This document shows, piece by piece, positions 30,873 through 38,803 of a stretch of DNA of 42,851 nucleotides. The DNA is from DATKPE01 sp035524335 (GTDB lineage Bacteria > Bacteroidota > Ignavibacteria > UBA10030 > SZUA-254). Each line of letters begins with the position of its first letter. Position 1 is the first letter of the stretch. Below the pieces are notes generated by a model. The model was not told the DNA's origin, ran no database searches, and saw only the letters and a list, made by a program, of their open reading frames with translations. The position numbers and the translations under genes are program-made. The stretch is from positions 1-42,851 of the forward strand of contig DATKPE010000014.1 of assembly GCA_035524335.1 (NCBI GenBank), written 5' to 3'.

Positions 30873-31670
30873 ATGAAAATGTCATCTCTTGCCATTGTCA
30901 CATTCTTCCTGATCACCGGCCCCGCCTCTTCGACCGCACAGAAAAGCAGGGATTTCAACAGAACTGCAGATCTTCCGGGCGACGGCACGGTTATCATCGA
31001 AACGTACAAAGGAAGCATCACGGTAACGACCTGGGAGAAACCGTCGGTGTCGATTGCCGCCACGATTGAAGCCGACGGCACCTCCTCCGAGCAGGACGAA
31101 TTCGTGAAGGAAACCGAAATCCGGGTGAACGAATCGCACGATCAAATCCGCATCGAATCGGATTATGACCGCATCAAACACCGGCACACACGGTCGTTCC
31201 TCGGTCTCTTCAACGTCGACAATTACACACTGCCGTTCGTGCACTACAGAATTTCAATGCCGAAGACTGCGCGGCTGGAGATCAACGATTATAAATCGGA
31301 TACACATGTCGACGGCCTCCGGGCACATCTCCGGCTGGAAACCTATAAAGGGACGGTGGACGTGAAGAATTTCGAGGGATCGCTCAGCCTGGAAACGTAC
31401 AAGGGTGAGGTGCATCTCGGGCTTGTCCGGCTTTCAGGGGAGAGCAGGCTCGAGACCGGGAAGGGAAGCATCGAGGTGGCGTTTGCTCCATCCGCGGGAT
31501 GCACGCTGGCAATGAATCTCGGCCGGCACGCCGATCTGGAATCGGATGTCGAAACGGTCGTCCGGCATAAAAGGCATGATGATGAGGAATACCGTTCCGA
31601 GATCGCCGGCGGAGGACCGGTTCTGAACATCGAAACAGACCGCGGGACCGTCCGTCTCCGGAAACTATAA
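30873..31670 (+). CDS. Exported DUF4097 family beta-helix protein (divergent copy)
   Basis: A 265-residue protein starting MKMSSLAIVTFFLITGPASSTAQ, a signal peptide with cleavage near TAQ. Repeats of the DUF4097 type follow: VIIETYKGSITVTTWEKPSV, RLETYKGTVDVKNFEGSLSL, LETYKGEVHLGLVRLSGESR and IETDRGTVRL at the end. GGAG lies 7 nt before the ATG. It is divergent from the sigma / anti-sigma operon that encodes two paralogues. The TYKG core repeats are more regular than in the other two copies, while a charged loop (HKRHDDEEYRSE) near residue 230 is reminiscent of a metal or peptide-binding turn. No enzymatic motif is seen. It ends 13 nt from the convergent RRM gene. Confidence 0.85.
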   Translation: MKMSSLAIVTFFLITGPASSTAQKSRDFNRTADLPGDGTVIIETYKGSITVTTWEKPSVSIAATIEADGTSSEQDEFVKETEIRVNESHDQIRIESDYDRIKHRHTRSFLGLFNVDNYTLPFVHYRISMPKTARLEINDYKSDTHVDGLRAHLRLETYKGTVDVKNFEGSLSLETYKGEVHLGLVRLSGESRLETGKGSIEVAFAPSAGCTLAMNLGRHADLESDVETVVRHKRHDDEEYRSEIAGGGPVLNIETDRGTVRLRKL

Positions 31671-31683
31671 CTCTCTCAGCGGC

Positions 31684-32052
31684 TCAACTGCCGCGCTGTC
31701 CTCCCCGCCGGATCGCACCACTGCCGCGGTAGGAACCGTCGCCGCGGAACATCGGTCCCTGCTTCTGATTGCGGTTCTGCCCGTGACCGACCGCCGCGTT
31801 GTGGAACGGGTCGCCCGGTTTCAGGATTTTCACCCGGAGCGGCTGTCCGTTCAGATCTTTTCCCCTGAGCCCCTCTTCCGCCGCACGTGCCTCCGATTTG
31901 ACCGGCATATCGACGATGCCGTACCCCTCCGACTCTCCTGTTTTCCTGTTGACGCCGATCGTGGCTTCGACGACGGTTCCGTACGGCGTGAACAGCGAGC
32001 GAAGATCCGCATCGGTATATGCGGGCGGGAGGTTTCCAACGTATATCTGCAT
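31684..32052 (-). CDS. RRM-domain RNA-binding protein with Arg/Gly tail
   Basis: A 122-residue protein with one RNA recognition motif (about 1-80). RNP2 is IYVGNL. The RNP1 position reads EGYGIVDM, which keeps the first aromatic but lacks the second aromatic and the final Phe of the usual [RK]G[FY][GA][FY]VxF. The tail (about 85-122) is rich in Gly, Arg, Asn and Gln (GDGSYRGSGAIRRGGQRGS). Such small RRM proteins occur in cyanobacteria and in Chlorobi/Bacteroidetes relatives, often cold-induced. In its leader a GCCGG/CCGGC hairpin (near 32080-32097) sits before an AT-rich stretch, as might an autoregulatory leader. Start codon chosen at the first residue of the RRM; no strong ribosome binding site. 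Confidence 0.9.
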   Translation of the reverse strand: MQIYVGNLPPAYTDADLRSLFTPYGTVVEATIGVNRKTGESEGYGIVDMPVKSEARAAEEGLRGKDLNGQPLRVKILKPGDPFHNAAVGHGQNRNQKQGPMFRGDGSYRGSGAIRRGGQRGS

Positions 32053-32200
32053 GACGCTGCCTGTTAAAAATGTTAATGGCCGGCGATCAGACCGGCGGGA
32101 AGATGCTCTCTATTCCTCATCTGAAGGAAAAAGAGCGCCCTCAAAGTTAAGGAGATTTCCGGCGAGAGGCAAACAATGCGCCGTTACCGCCGATCCCGGT

Positions 32201-32797
32201 TCACCCGGCCTGAGCGGCCCGTGCGGCAAGATCCTCGAACAGCTGTTCCATCGGATCAGGATCCTTCACCCGGCCGGCGGGACTGCCGAGAAGCCATACC
32301 TCCGAGTTTCCGATCAGGAAATCCTGTTTCCCCGGGGTCTGGGAGGCGCCGGGAAAGATGGCCGAAAACGCGCGTTCGAAGAGCGGCGGCTTCATGACCG
32401 CGGCGACGATCCTCGGCGAATATTTTTCGACCTTGCGGATGAATTTCCCGACGTCATCTGCCGTCGGCTGTCCGGCCGGATCATCCTCCCGCGCGATCAC
32501 CTTCCGCCGGTTCAGATCTGTGAGTCCGATGTGGTGCTTCAGGAGAATATTCTCCTTTTTTTCGAAGAACAGCTTGCGGTACAGATCGTCCAACACACGA
32601 TCCTTGTGCGCATTCAGGAGACTGGTCCGCTCGGCAGGCGTCACCACCGACACGGGAGTCAGCCCGGCGTACTCGAGCAAAAACCAGAAGCGGTTATTGG
32701 GCGTGAGGTAATAAAAGCCGAGATCCTCGCAGACCGGCGGGACGGAACAGCCGACGAATACGATGTGCAGGTTGTTTGCCCAGATCTCAGGAAGCAT
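32201..32797 (-). CDS. Mug/TDG-type mismatch-specific DNA glycosylase
   Basis: A 198-residue uracil-DNA glycosylase superfamily protein. LHIVFVGCSVPP is the first strand and catalytic loop (Mug has VVFCGINPG at this position). FWFLLEYAGLTP and HIGLTDLNRRKVIARED match the GITxLVxRPT region of Mug/TDG. VWLLGSPAGRVKD is the C-terminal active-site loop, with SPAGR in place of the family's NPS. It would remove uracil or thymine mispaired with G, or ethenocytosine. The ribosome binding site GGAGGAG is strong. It follows the SUI1 gene by 60 nt. The substitution in the catalytic loop suggests a divergent subgroup, and specificity cannot be predicted. Confidence 0.78.
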   Translation of the reverse strand: MLPEIWANNLHIVFVGCSVPPVCEDLGFYYLTPNNRFWFLLEYAGLTPVSVVTPAERTSLLNAHKDRVLDDLYRKLFFEKKENILLKHHIGLTDLNRRKVIAREDDPAGQPTADDVGKFIRKVEKYSPRIVAAVMKPPLFERAFSAIFPGASQTPGKQDFLIGNSEVWLLGSPAGRVKDPDPMEQLFEDLAARAAQAG

Positions 32798-32857
32798 GGC
32801 GCTCCTCCATCAGGTGATAATCCCGGGAACGGACGTCCGGTCTACCGGCCCGGCCGT

Positions 32858-33220
32858 TCACCGGACGGTATAGTTCATTCGGGCGAGTTTTTCCCCGGCC
32901 CGCTCCAGCTGATCGCCCTGCAATTCAATGATCCCCTCCTTGACGGTGCCGCCGGTCCCGCAGTATTCCTTCAACTGTTTTGCAATCGCCTTCAGGACAT
33001 CGGGATTATGTCTGATCCCGGTGACGAGGGTGACGGTTTTGCCTTTCCTGCCCTTCCTGTCGAGGACAAGTCTGACGGCTGCTCCGCGCCCGTCATGGCC
33101 GGAGGGGGCTTTCGGTGACTCGGGCGGGCCGTCTCCGGGATTCAGGGATGCCAGATCGGAAAATGTTTTCAGTTTCACGGGAGAGCGGTGATCGTTCCGA
33201 ATGTCACTTTTTCCGGTCAT
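32858..33220 (-). CDS. SUI1/YciH family translation initiation factor-like protein
   Basis: A 120-residue protein. The C-terminal eIF1/SUI1 domain covers about 48-120 (KTVTLVTGIRHNPDVLKAIA, CGTGGTVKEGIIELQGDQ, then a final RMNYTVR). The N-terminal 45 residues are basic and Pro/Gly-rich, as in YciH. I chose the ATG at 33220 (MTGKSDIRNDHRSP); further upstream in-frame sequence overlaps the MOSC gene and is unlike the family. It overlaps the MOSC stop by 17 nt and precedes the glycosylase gene, so these three are probably cotranscribed. Bacterial YciH is thought to modulate initiation at weak starts or under stress. Confidence 0.85.
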   Translation of the reverse strand: MTGKSDIRNDHRSPVKLKTFSDLASLNPGDGPPESPKAPSGHDGRGAAVRLVLDRKGRKGKTVTLVTGIRHNPDVLKAIAKQLKEYCGTGGTVKEGIIELQGDQLERAGEKLARMNYTVR

Positions 33221-33752
33221 GCTCATCGACCACATCGACGATCGTGCGGGCGGGGTCTCCGGGGGACTCGAGGGTGATGGGATCGCCATCGCGGACCGTC
33301 CCTTCCGCAACCACGGAGAAATAGATACCCGATTTCCGGCTTTTCATGAAGCGCCGGATGATCGTTCTGGTTCCGAACCGTGCCGCCAGTTTCAAACAGG
33401 GCATCCGCGGCTGTGTCACTCTGAGAAGGGCGCCTCCGATCCGGTATACCGCACCGATATGGACGTCCGGCTCCAGGAGACCCTCCGTCGTAATATTCTC
33501 GCCGAACGTCCCCCATGCAAACTGCAGTTTTGGATATTCGAGACGCCAGAACGGATAGTGTTCCGACGCGTATGAGTAGACAGATTTCATCTCACCTCCG
33601 TGGACACGCAGATCGGCCACGAGATCCCCATCGACGCTCGTCCGGAGGATGGCGATCTTCCCGACCGGTTTCTTGAAAATACCGGTGGGGACAGCCGATC
33701 CTCTGATCATCACCGTGGCAGGTTCCGCTATGTTCACCGAAATGACCTTCAT
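33204..33752 (-). CDS. MOSC domain protein (YiiM-like)
   Basis: A 182-residue protein from ATG 33752 (MKVISVNIAEPATVM), where CAGGAT precedes the ATG; ATG 33782 gives a 10-residue longer form. The MOSC fold spans residues about 40-165: LRVHGGEMKSVYSYASEHYPFW, FGENITTEGLLEPDVHIG and the conserved Cys in TQPRMPCLKLAARFG, the predicted sulfur-carrier residue. Proteins of this type transfer sulfur to the molybdenum cofactor or reduce N-hydroxylated compounds (YiiM/YcbX). No other cofactor genes are nearby. It overlaps the SUI1 gene at its 3' end. Confidence 0.88.
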   Translation of the reverse strand: MKVISVNIAEPATVMIRGSAVPTGIFKKPVGKIAILRTSVDGDLVADLRVHGGEMKSVYSYASEHYPFWRLEYPKLQFAWGTFGENITTEGLLEPDVHIGAVYRIGGALLRVTQPRMPCLKLAARFGTRTIIRRFMKSRKSGIYFSVVAEGTVRDGDPITLESPGDPARTIVDVVDEHDRKK

Positions 33753-33811
33753 TTCATCCTGATAATAGATATATTCCCGCATTAAATCAACGATCCCTTC
33801 CGGAAGAGAGA

Positions 33812-33840
33812 TTGCAAATCCGGATCCATCCCTTTACATT
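33812..33840 (+). promoter_or_regulatory. Candidate sigma-70-like promoter of the MFS gene
   Basis: TTGCAA (33812-33817) and TACATT (33835-33840) are separated by 17 nt, and the MFS start codon begins 7 nt after the -10 box. The transcript would start at or next to the ATG, giving a leaderless message; no ribosome binding site is visible upstream of that ATG, which agrees with this. Confidence 0.4.
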
Positions 33841-33846
33841 CCACCC

Positions 33847-35064
33847 ATGAACAGCGATGCTGATCTCCATCACAGGGAATCGCCGGCCGGACGATCCACG
33901 GCCCGGACGGCATTCCGGTTTGTCCTCACCATCGGAATCGTCAACCTGCTCGCGGATCTGACCTACGAAGGCGCCCGGAGTCTGAATGGGGCATTTCTCG
34001 CATCACTGGGAGCAAGCCCGGCGGCCGTCGGACTCGTTGCCGGTTTCGGGGAACTGATCGGTTATTCGTTCCGTTCCGTGACCGGCTTCCTGGCCGATCG
34101 CACCCATCGGTACTGGTTCTTCGCATTCACGGGATATGCGATCAATATGCTGGCTGTTCCGGCCCTCGCTCTTGCCGGAAACTGGCAGACTGCCGCGATG
34201 CTCATGGTCGCGGAACGCACCGGACGGGCGATCCGGAAACCGACGATGGAAACGATGATCTCGCATGCCGGAAAGGAACTGGGCCACGGCTGGGTGTTCG
34301 GGCTGAACGAGTTTCTTGATCAGTTCGGTGCGACCATCGGCCCCCTCATCGTCGCTTCGGCCTTCGCCGCCAGGGGAAACTACGGCGACGGGTATGCCGT
34401 CCTCCTGATCTCCGCCCTCATCTGTCTCGGAACCCTCTTCATCGCGCGGATAAAATTCCCGAAGCCGGATGAGCTCAACGCCCGCCATCCGCATCTCCCC
34501 GCCGGCAAAGGGCTGGGACGGCAGTACCGGATGTATCTCTTCGCCGGCATGCTGATCGCCGCCGGATATGCCGACTTTTCCCTCATCGCCTACCATTTTC
34601 AGCTCCACGGGGTCGTCTCGACGCAGATGATCCCGGTCCTGTACGCCGCCGCAATGGCGACTGCCGGACTGAGCGGTCTGCTGTTCGGAAAACTGCTGGA
34701 CCGGCGCGGAGGTTCGGTCGCAGTGACGGCATTTGCGGTCGGCATGCTCTTCGCGCCGCTGACTTTCCTCGGCAACGCCGCGCTGGCCTCGGCCGGCATG
34801 GTCTGCTGGGGAGTCGGGGCCGGTGCACAGGATTCGCTTCTGAAAGCGCGCCTCGCCGCCGTTGTCCCCGCGGGGAGGCGGGCAACCGCGTTCGGGCTGT
34901 TCGATTCGGCCTTCGGAATCGCATGGTTCGCGGGGAGTGCCGCGATGGGATTCCTGTACGCCGCCTCCATTCCCTTTGTGGTTATTTTCTCCCTCGGAAC
35001 GCAACTGCTCGCCCTCCCCCTGCTTGCCGCAGGGAGCAGAAATGAGCCCGGTCCCGCCGCATAA
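33847..35064 (+). CDS. Major facilitator superfamily transporter
   Basis: A 405-residue polytopic protein with about 11-12 hydrophobic segments. The first helix begins after FRFVLTIGIVNLLADLTYEGA. GFLADRTHRYWFFAFTGYAI is the MFS loop 2-3 motif (G-x-x-x-D-R-x-x-R/H). LLFGKLLDRRGGSVAV is the equivalent motif of the second half, and the long central loop (KPDELNARHPHLPAGKG) separates the two six-helix halves. RTGRAIRKPTMETMISHA between helices 4 and 5 is typical of a subgroup often annotated as MFS transporters in Chlorobi/Ignavibacteria relatives. Substrate unknown. It is divergent from the MOSC gene with a 94-nt gap, stands alone on the plus strand, and has no ribosome binding site. Confidence 0.9.
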   Translation: MNSDADLHHRESPAGRSTARTAFRFVLTIGIVNLLADLTYEGARSLNGAFLASLGASPAAVGLVAGFGELIGYSFRSVTGFLADRTHRYWFFAFTGYAINMLAVPALALAGNWQTAAMLMVAERTGRAIRKPTMETMISHAGKELGHGWVFGLNEFLDQFGATIGPLIVASAFAARGNYGDGYAVLLISALICLGTLFIARIKFPKPDELNARHPHLPAGKGLGRQYRMYLFAGMLIAAGYADFSLIAYHFQLHGVVSTQMIPVLYAAAMATAGLSGLLFGKLLDRRGGSVAVTAFAVGMLFAPLTFLGNAALASAGMVCWGVGAGAQDSLLKARLAAVVPAGRRATAFGLFDSAFGIAWFAGSAAMGFLYAASIPFVVIFSLGTQLLALPLLAAGSRNEPGPAA

Positions 35065-35069
35065 AATAT

Positions 35070-35098
35070 CCGCAGCCGGACCCGGAGCCCGGCTGCGG
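35070..35098. terminator. Bidirectional terminator hairpin between convergent MFS and T9SS cargo genes
   Basis: A perfect 10-bp stem (CCGCAGCCGG / CCGGCTGCGG) with a 9-nt loop lies between two convergent genes. On the minus strand it is followed by ATATTTTAT. On the plus strand the nearest T-run (CTGTTTTTC) is about 12 nt away, so termination of the minus-strand transcript is the better-supported function. Confidence 0.75.
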
Positions 35099-35115
35099 TG
35101 AATGATCCTGTTTTT

Positions 35116-38100
35116 CTACTTCAGGATGACCATCTTGCGCACGGCAGAGTATCCCGGCATCGTCACGCCGTTGTCATCGGTGAACGATTCTACGGAGAGT
35201 CTGTAAAAATAGACCCCCGACGCATACGCGGCGGCATTGAATTCGATTTCCTGTTCTCCGGCGGTCAGATACTGCCGGCTCAGCAGGGCTGCCACCTCCT
35301 GCCCGAGTATGTTGTACACCTTCAGCGATACCATGGCATCGCCCGGAAGTGTGAACGAGATTCGCGTACTCGGATTGAAGGGATTGGGATAGTTCTGCAG
35401 GAGAGCGACCTGACGCGGCTCTTCCACATAGGAACGGATGCGATGGACCCCGACCGCCGCGATATGGCTGAACGAGCTGTCGAGCCGCAGATACGGAACA
35501 TCGCTCAGGGAGCGGACGGGGGTGAAAACCAGACCGCCGTAAAAGGAGAGGGTATCCAGCGGACCGCTGAACGCCGAATCGATCATACGGATGGTGGTAT
35601 ATGCGTTTTTGAAATAGTTGCTGTCGCAGAGGCAGGTATCGCCGCCGCCCGGATGCAGTTTTGTTTTATCGTCGAAGCCCGAAAGCGCCGTATCGAGCCG
35701 GGCGGCAATCTGCCCTACCGACATTCCATTGAACACGTTCGCGGAATCTCCCTCGAAAATCAATCCCTCGAATCCGTACGGTATGATACCGAGTTCGCTG
35801 CAGATGATGTTCGTCTTGAGCGCCAGCGCCTCTGCAAACAATTTGTTGTTGATGTGGTTGATCACAGGATTATGCAGGGTTTTCGTGAAGGATTTCAGGC
35901 TCGATGCATCCCGGTCGAGACAGCGGGCCGGCCCGACATTGATGTGATGATGACTCGCGTCGAAGAGCGATTTCCAGACCGCGGCTGCGCTCGTAAAATA
36001 GGCCGAATGAGACCCGGGCACGAGCCCCACCGGGATGCCGTAGTGCGATCCCGTACCTTCATAAAACATCGACTCGAGGAGGTTGATTTCGTTCGGCATC
36101 GGAAGATCAAGTACCCCGGTACCGGACAGGTTTTTTCCTTTCACCGTTCCAGGCGCCGGGCCAAGACCATTGTGTTCCCAATAGTATAATTTCAGAACGA
36201 GAGGTTTTCCGGTATTGCCCCGCACATAGAGAATCACATGTGATCCGGCGACAAGGGTATCGCTGCCGCCGAGCGCAAAATCCCACAACGTAAACTTTGT
36301 ATCGTGCGTGACTCTCGTGAACGGGGCACAGGTGATCGTTGCAGGGTCGATTTTCTGGCTGAAACCCGCCTTCAGGCCGGTGATGCCGCCGGCGGGCACA
36401 ACGAGATCGAATGTCGCCTCACTCGATACCGGGGACGCCTTGTTCGACTTGCCGTTTTTCCCCTTGTAATCCCTGGCATATGCGATGCTGTCCGAGATGA
36501 ACGATCTGTAGGCGATGTTGAACGTCGAATCGTACCGGAGACCAAAATCGACTCCGGTCCGCTGTTCCTCCTGCCCGAGGTCGATATGCTGGGCCTGCAT
36601 CGATGAAGGGTACGTCTGCCGGTAATGGGCGCTCAGGGCAACCCTGAGCTGATACGAGCCCATCAGGATACCGTTGAAGATGTATCTGCCGCTGTCGTCG
36701 GCCGTTGTCGAGAGGGAGAGATTGTCGTTGACGGTATCCGCCACCGCCCCGCTCAGGTAGACCTCGGCATGCGGAATGAAGGAATCGCTGGGATCCCTCG
36801 TCCCGTTGGCGTTCAGGTCGTTGAACACCGTCCCCGCGACCGATCCGGGCTGGAGCACATAGAGGCCGAAGTTGATGCTGTCGAGGGTTTGCGAGGTATC
36901 GAGGGCAAGATCGTACGATCCGCGGGGAGACGACTCACCCCATTCGATCGGCATCCGGACGCTCACGATCCGTTCCCCCGCAAAAACCTTTGTCAGGGTG
37001 TAATGTCCGGTCGAGTCGGTTTTGGCCGACTGCCCGTCGTCCGAGGAGACCCGCCAGCCGGCCAGGCCCGGTTCGGCCGAATCGGGACTCCCGTTCCTGT
37101 TGAGATCGTTGAACACGAGACCGTTGATGGTCCCCGTTCCGAACACCTGATAACTTCCGAACAGAAACCCGCCGAGAACGGTGTCGGACGAGGTGATCCG
37201 GAACTGATACTTCTGACTGGCGGGGAGCGTCGCAACCCAGTTCGGCCAGAGGTATTCCTTCAGCGTGTACGCGCCGGTGTCGAACGCCAGCATGGTGAAC
37301 GGACCCGAGGCGGGGATCTGACTTGTCTCGAATGTGGTTCCAGCCGAATCGTACAGAACGATCTCCTCCGCATCCCCGGGAGGTTCGCCGGGGGTGAAAA
37401 GACTGTCCTTGTTCAGATCATTGAAGGTGGACCCCTCCACAAGACAGCCCCACCGGTAGTTCCCGAAATCGTTCCCCCCCGCCGTCTGACCCGGGGAGAC
37501 GAGATTCACCGTCCAGCTGTCTGTCGCTGTGGTTCTGACCCACGGAGCAGGCAGCTGCTGGGTGATCAGATAGGAGCCGAGCGGAAGCGGAACTGTGAAG
37601 TTTCCGTTGCCGTCGGTCTGAACCGTGATGGGGAGAGGTCCCGACGCAGTGACCAGCCAGTGAGGAATGCTCCGGTCATTGTTGTCGTAAGCTCCGTCCC
37701 TGTCCCAGTCGTAGAACACGGTTCCCGTGATCGATCCCCCCTGATCGAAGACGAGGACGTTATCGATGAACCAGCCCGGAAACGCGTTGAAGAGAGAATC
37801 GCCGGTGTCGAACACGAACCGGATGTTGACGTCATGGTTGATGTACGGGGTAAGATCGAGGGAGGAAACGATCCATCCGTAGGAATCGCCGGAGGGAGCT
37901 CCGCCGTAATCGCCGCGGAGATGGGACCAGACGGTGCCGCCGTCGGTCGAGATGTCGACCATGCAGAAATCCCAACCCCGCTCGGTGACATAATTTTCAG
38001 TGAAGAGCAGGGTAACCGGACCGGTCGCCCCGGCCAGATCGATCGTGGGGGAAATGAGCGCGTTGTTCACGCGCGCTCCCGTATAGTACGTTCCGAGATC

Positions 38101-38526
38101 CTCCACCCCTTCCCACCAGCTGTGGGTGGGCGAGTTTGCATCACGGGTGGTCTGATGCCAGAGGCCGCCTCCGCCGCCGAGTGTCCATCCGCCGGTGCCC
38201 GACTCCATATCGTCCTGGAAGTAAATCTTCGATGCCGTCTGAAGGTTTTTGCGGAGCGAAATGCCTGCGTGCTGAGGGGCCTGGTTGGTGCCCCGGGTTT
38301 TCATCGTCCGCGATTCCGCGGAGATTCTTTCCTGGTACCGGCGAAGCTCCAGGTCGGCATTTGCGGCCCTGCGCGCGAGCTGGTCGCGGTCAATCGCGTT
38401 GATCAGTCCCGCTTTCTTCGCGGGTACTTTCACCTTTTGTGCCGGTAATTGAAGGGCAGAGAAAAGGGTGAGGAACAAAACGATAATTATCAGTCCGGAT
38501 GAAGAGAAAGGGAAGCGAAGGGTCAT
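35116..38526 (-). CDS. Large T9SS cargo protein with SdrD-B-like repeats and MAM/choice-of-anchor domain
   Basis: A 1136-residue exported protein. A signal anchor (LIIIVLFLTLFSALQLPAQ) starts it. Residues about 95-260 hold a lectin-like jelly roll (DDMESGTGGWTLGGGGGLWH). Four SdrD B-like repeats follow, each opening with a Ca-binding loop: DWDRDGAYDNND, DLNKDSLFTPGE, DLNRNGSPDSAE and DLNANGTRDPSD (about 265-650). A less clear middle domain of 350 residues contains a Cys-rich stretch (GGDTCLCDSNY). The C-terminus is a T9SS type A sorting domain: YPNPFNPSTRISFTLP, VYNILGQEV, then VYFYRLS and a final KMVILK. It has a strong ribosome binding site (GGAGGAATT). A cell-surface or secreted structural or adhesin role is inferred. 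Confidence 0.93.
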   Translation of the reverse strand: MTLRFPFSSSGLIIIVLFLTLFSALQLPAQKVKVPAKKAGLINAIDRDQLARRAANADLELRRYQERISAESRTMKTRGTNQAPQHAGISLRKNLQTASKIYFQDDMESGTGGWTLGGGGGLWHQTTRDANSPTHSWWEGVEDLGTYYTGARVNNALISPTIDLAGATGPVTLLFTENYVTERGWDFCMVDISTDGGTVWSHLRGDYGGAPSGDSYGWIVSSLDLTPYINHDVNIRFVFDTGDSLFNAFPGWFIDNVLVFDQGGSITGTVFYDWDRDGAYDNNDRSIPHWLVTASGPLPITVQTDGNGNFTVPLPLGSYLITQQLPAPWVRTTATDSWTVNLVSPGQTAGGNDFGNYRWGCLVEGSTFNDLNKDSLFTPGEPPGDAEEIVLYDSAGTTFETSQIPASGPFTMLAFDTGAYTLKEYLWPNWVATLPASQKYQFRITSSDTVLGGFLFGSYQVFGTGTINGLVFNDLNRNGSPDSAEPGLAGWRVSSDDGQSAKTDSTGHYTLTKVFAGERIVSVRMPIEWGESSPRGSYDLALDTSQTLDSINFGLYVLQPGSVAGTVFNDLNANGTRDPSDSFIPHAEVYLSGAVADTVNDNLSLSTTADDSGRYIFNGILMGSYQLRVALSAHYRQTYPSSMQAQHIDLGQEEQRTGVDFGLRYDSTFNIAYRSFISDSIAYARDYKGKNGKSNKASPVSSEATFDLVVPAGGITGLKAGFSQKIDPATITCAPFTRVTHDTKFTLWDFALGGSDTLVAGSHVILYVRGNTGKPLVLKLYYWEHNGLGPAPGTVKGKNLSGTGVLDLPMPNEINLLESMFYEGTGSHYGIPVGLVPGSHSAYFTSAAAVWKSLFDASHHHINVGPARCLDRDASSLKSFTKTLHNPVINHINNKLFAEALALKTNIICSELGIIPYGFEGLIFEGDSANVFNGMSVGQIAARLDTALSGFDDKTKLHPGGGDTCLCDSNYFKNAYTTIRMIDSAFSGPLDTLSFYGGLVFTPVRSLSDVPYLRLDSSFSHIAAVGVHRIRSYVEEPRQVALLQNYPNPFNPSTRISFTLPGDAMVSLKVYNILGQEVAALLSRQYLTAGEQEIEFNAAAYASGVYFYRLSVESFTDDNGVTMPGYSAVRKMVILK

Positions 38527-38591
38527 AATTCCTCCAGAGATGAGTCGAACAAAGAACTCCTCGGAACGGAGTCATATGAGGATATATACGA

Positions 38592-38620
38592 AATGTACGA
38601 TACCATGGCCCCAAAATCAA
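38592..38620 (-). promoter_or_regulatory. Candidate promoter of the T9SS cargo gene
   Basis: On the minus strand TTGATT (38620-38615) and TACATT (38597-38592) are separated by 17 nt. The start would fall near 38585, giving a 5' leader of about 60 nt that ends in a strong GGAGGA. The same TACATT -10 sequence appears in the candidate promoter of the MFS gene. Confidence 0.35.
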
Positions 38621-38803
38621 CCGCTGAATCCGAAGACGAGGTCCGAGAAATCATCCCTCTATGAGCCACTTCATAATTCATGTATAATAAGGGTTTGGAC
38701 GCAGTTGCCGGGATAATATCTGATACAATCAATATCATCCCAGCGTGGAAAACAGAGGCGTCAGGTGACGGTAGCTCACAGGATTATTCATAATAAACCA
38801 GGT

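Noticed and set aside
35098..38448. Two long plus-strand frames (about 363 and 607 codons)
   Set aside because: Both are antisense to the T9SS cargo gene and show the usual shadow composition (Arg, Gly, Val, His rich) with no domain.
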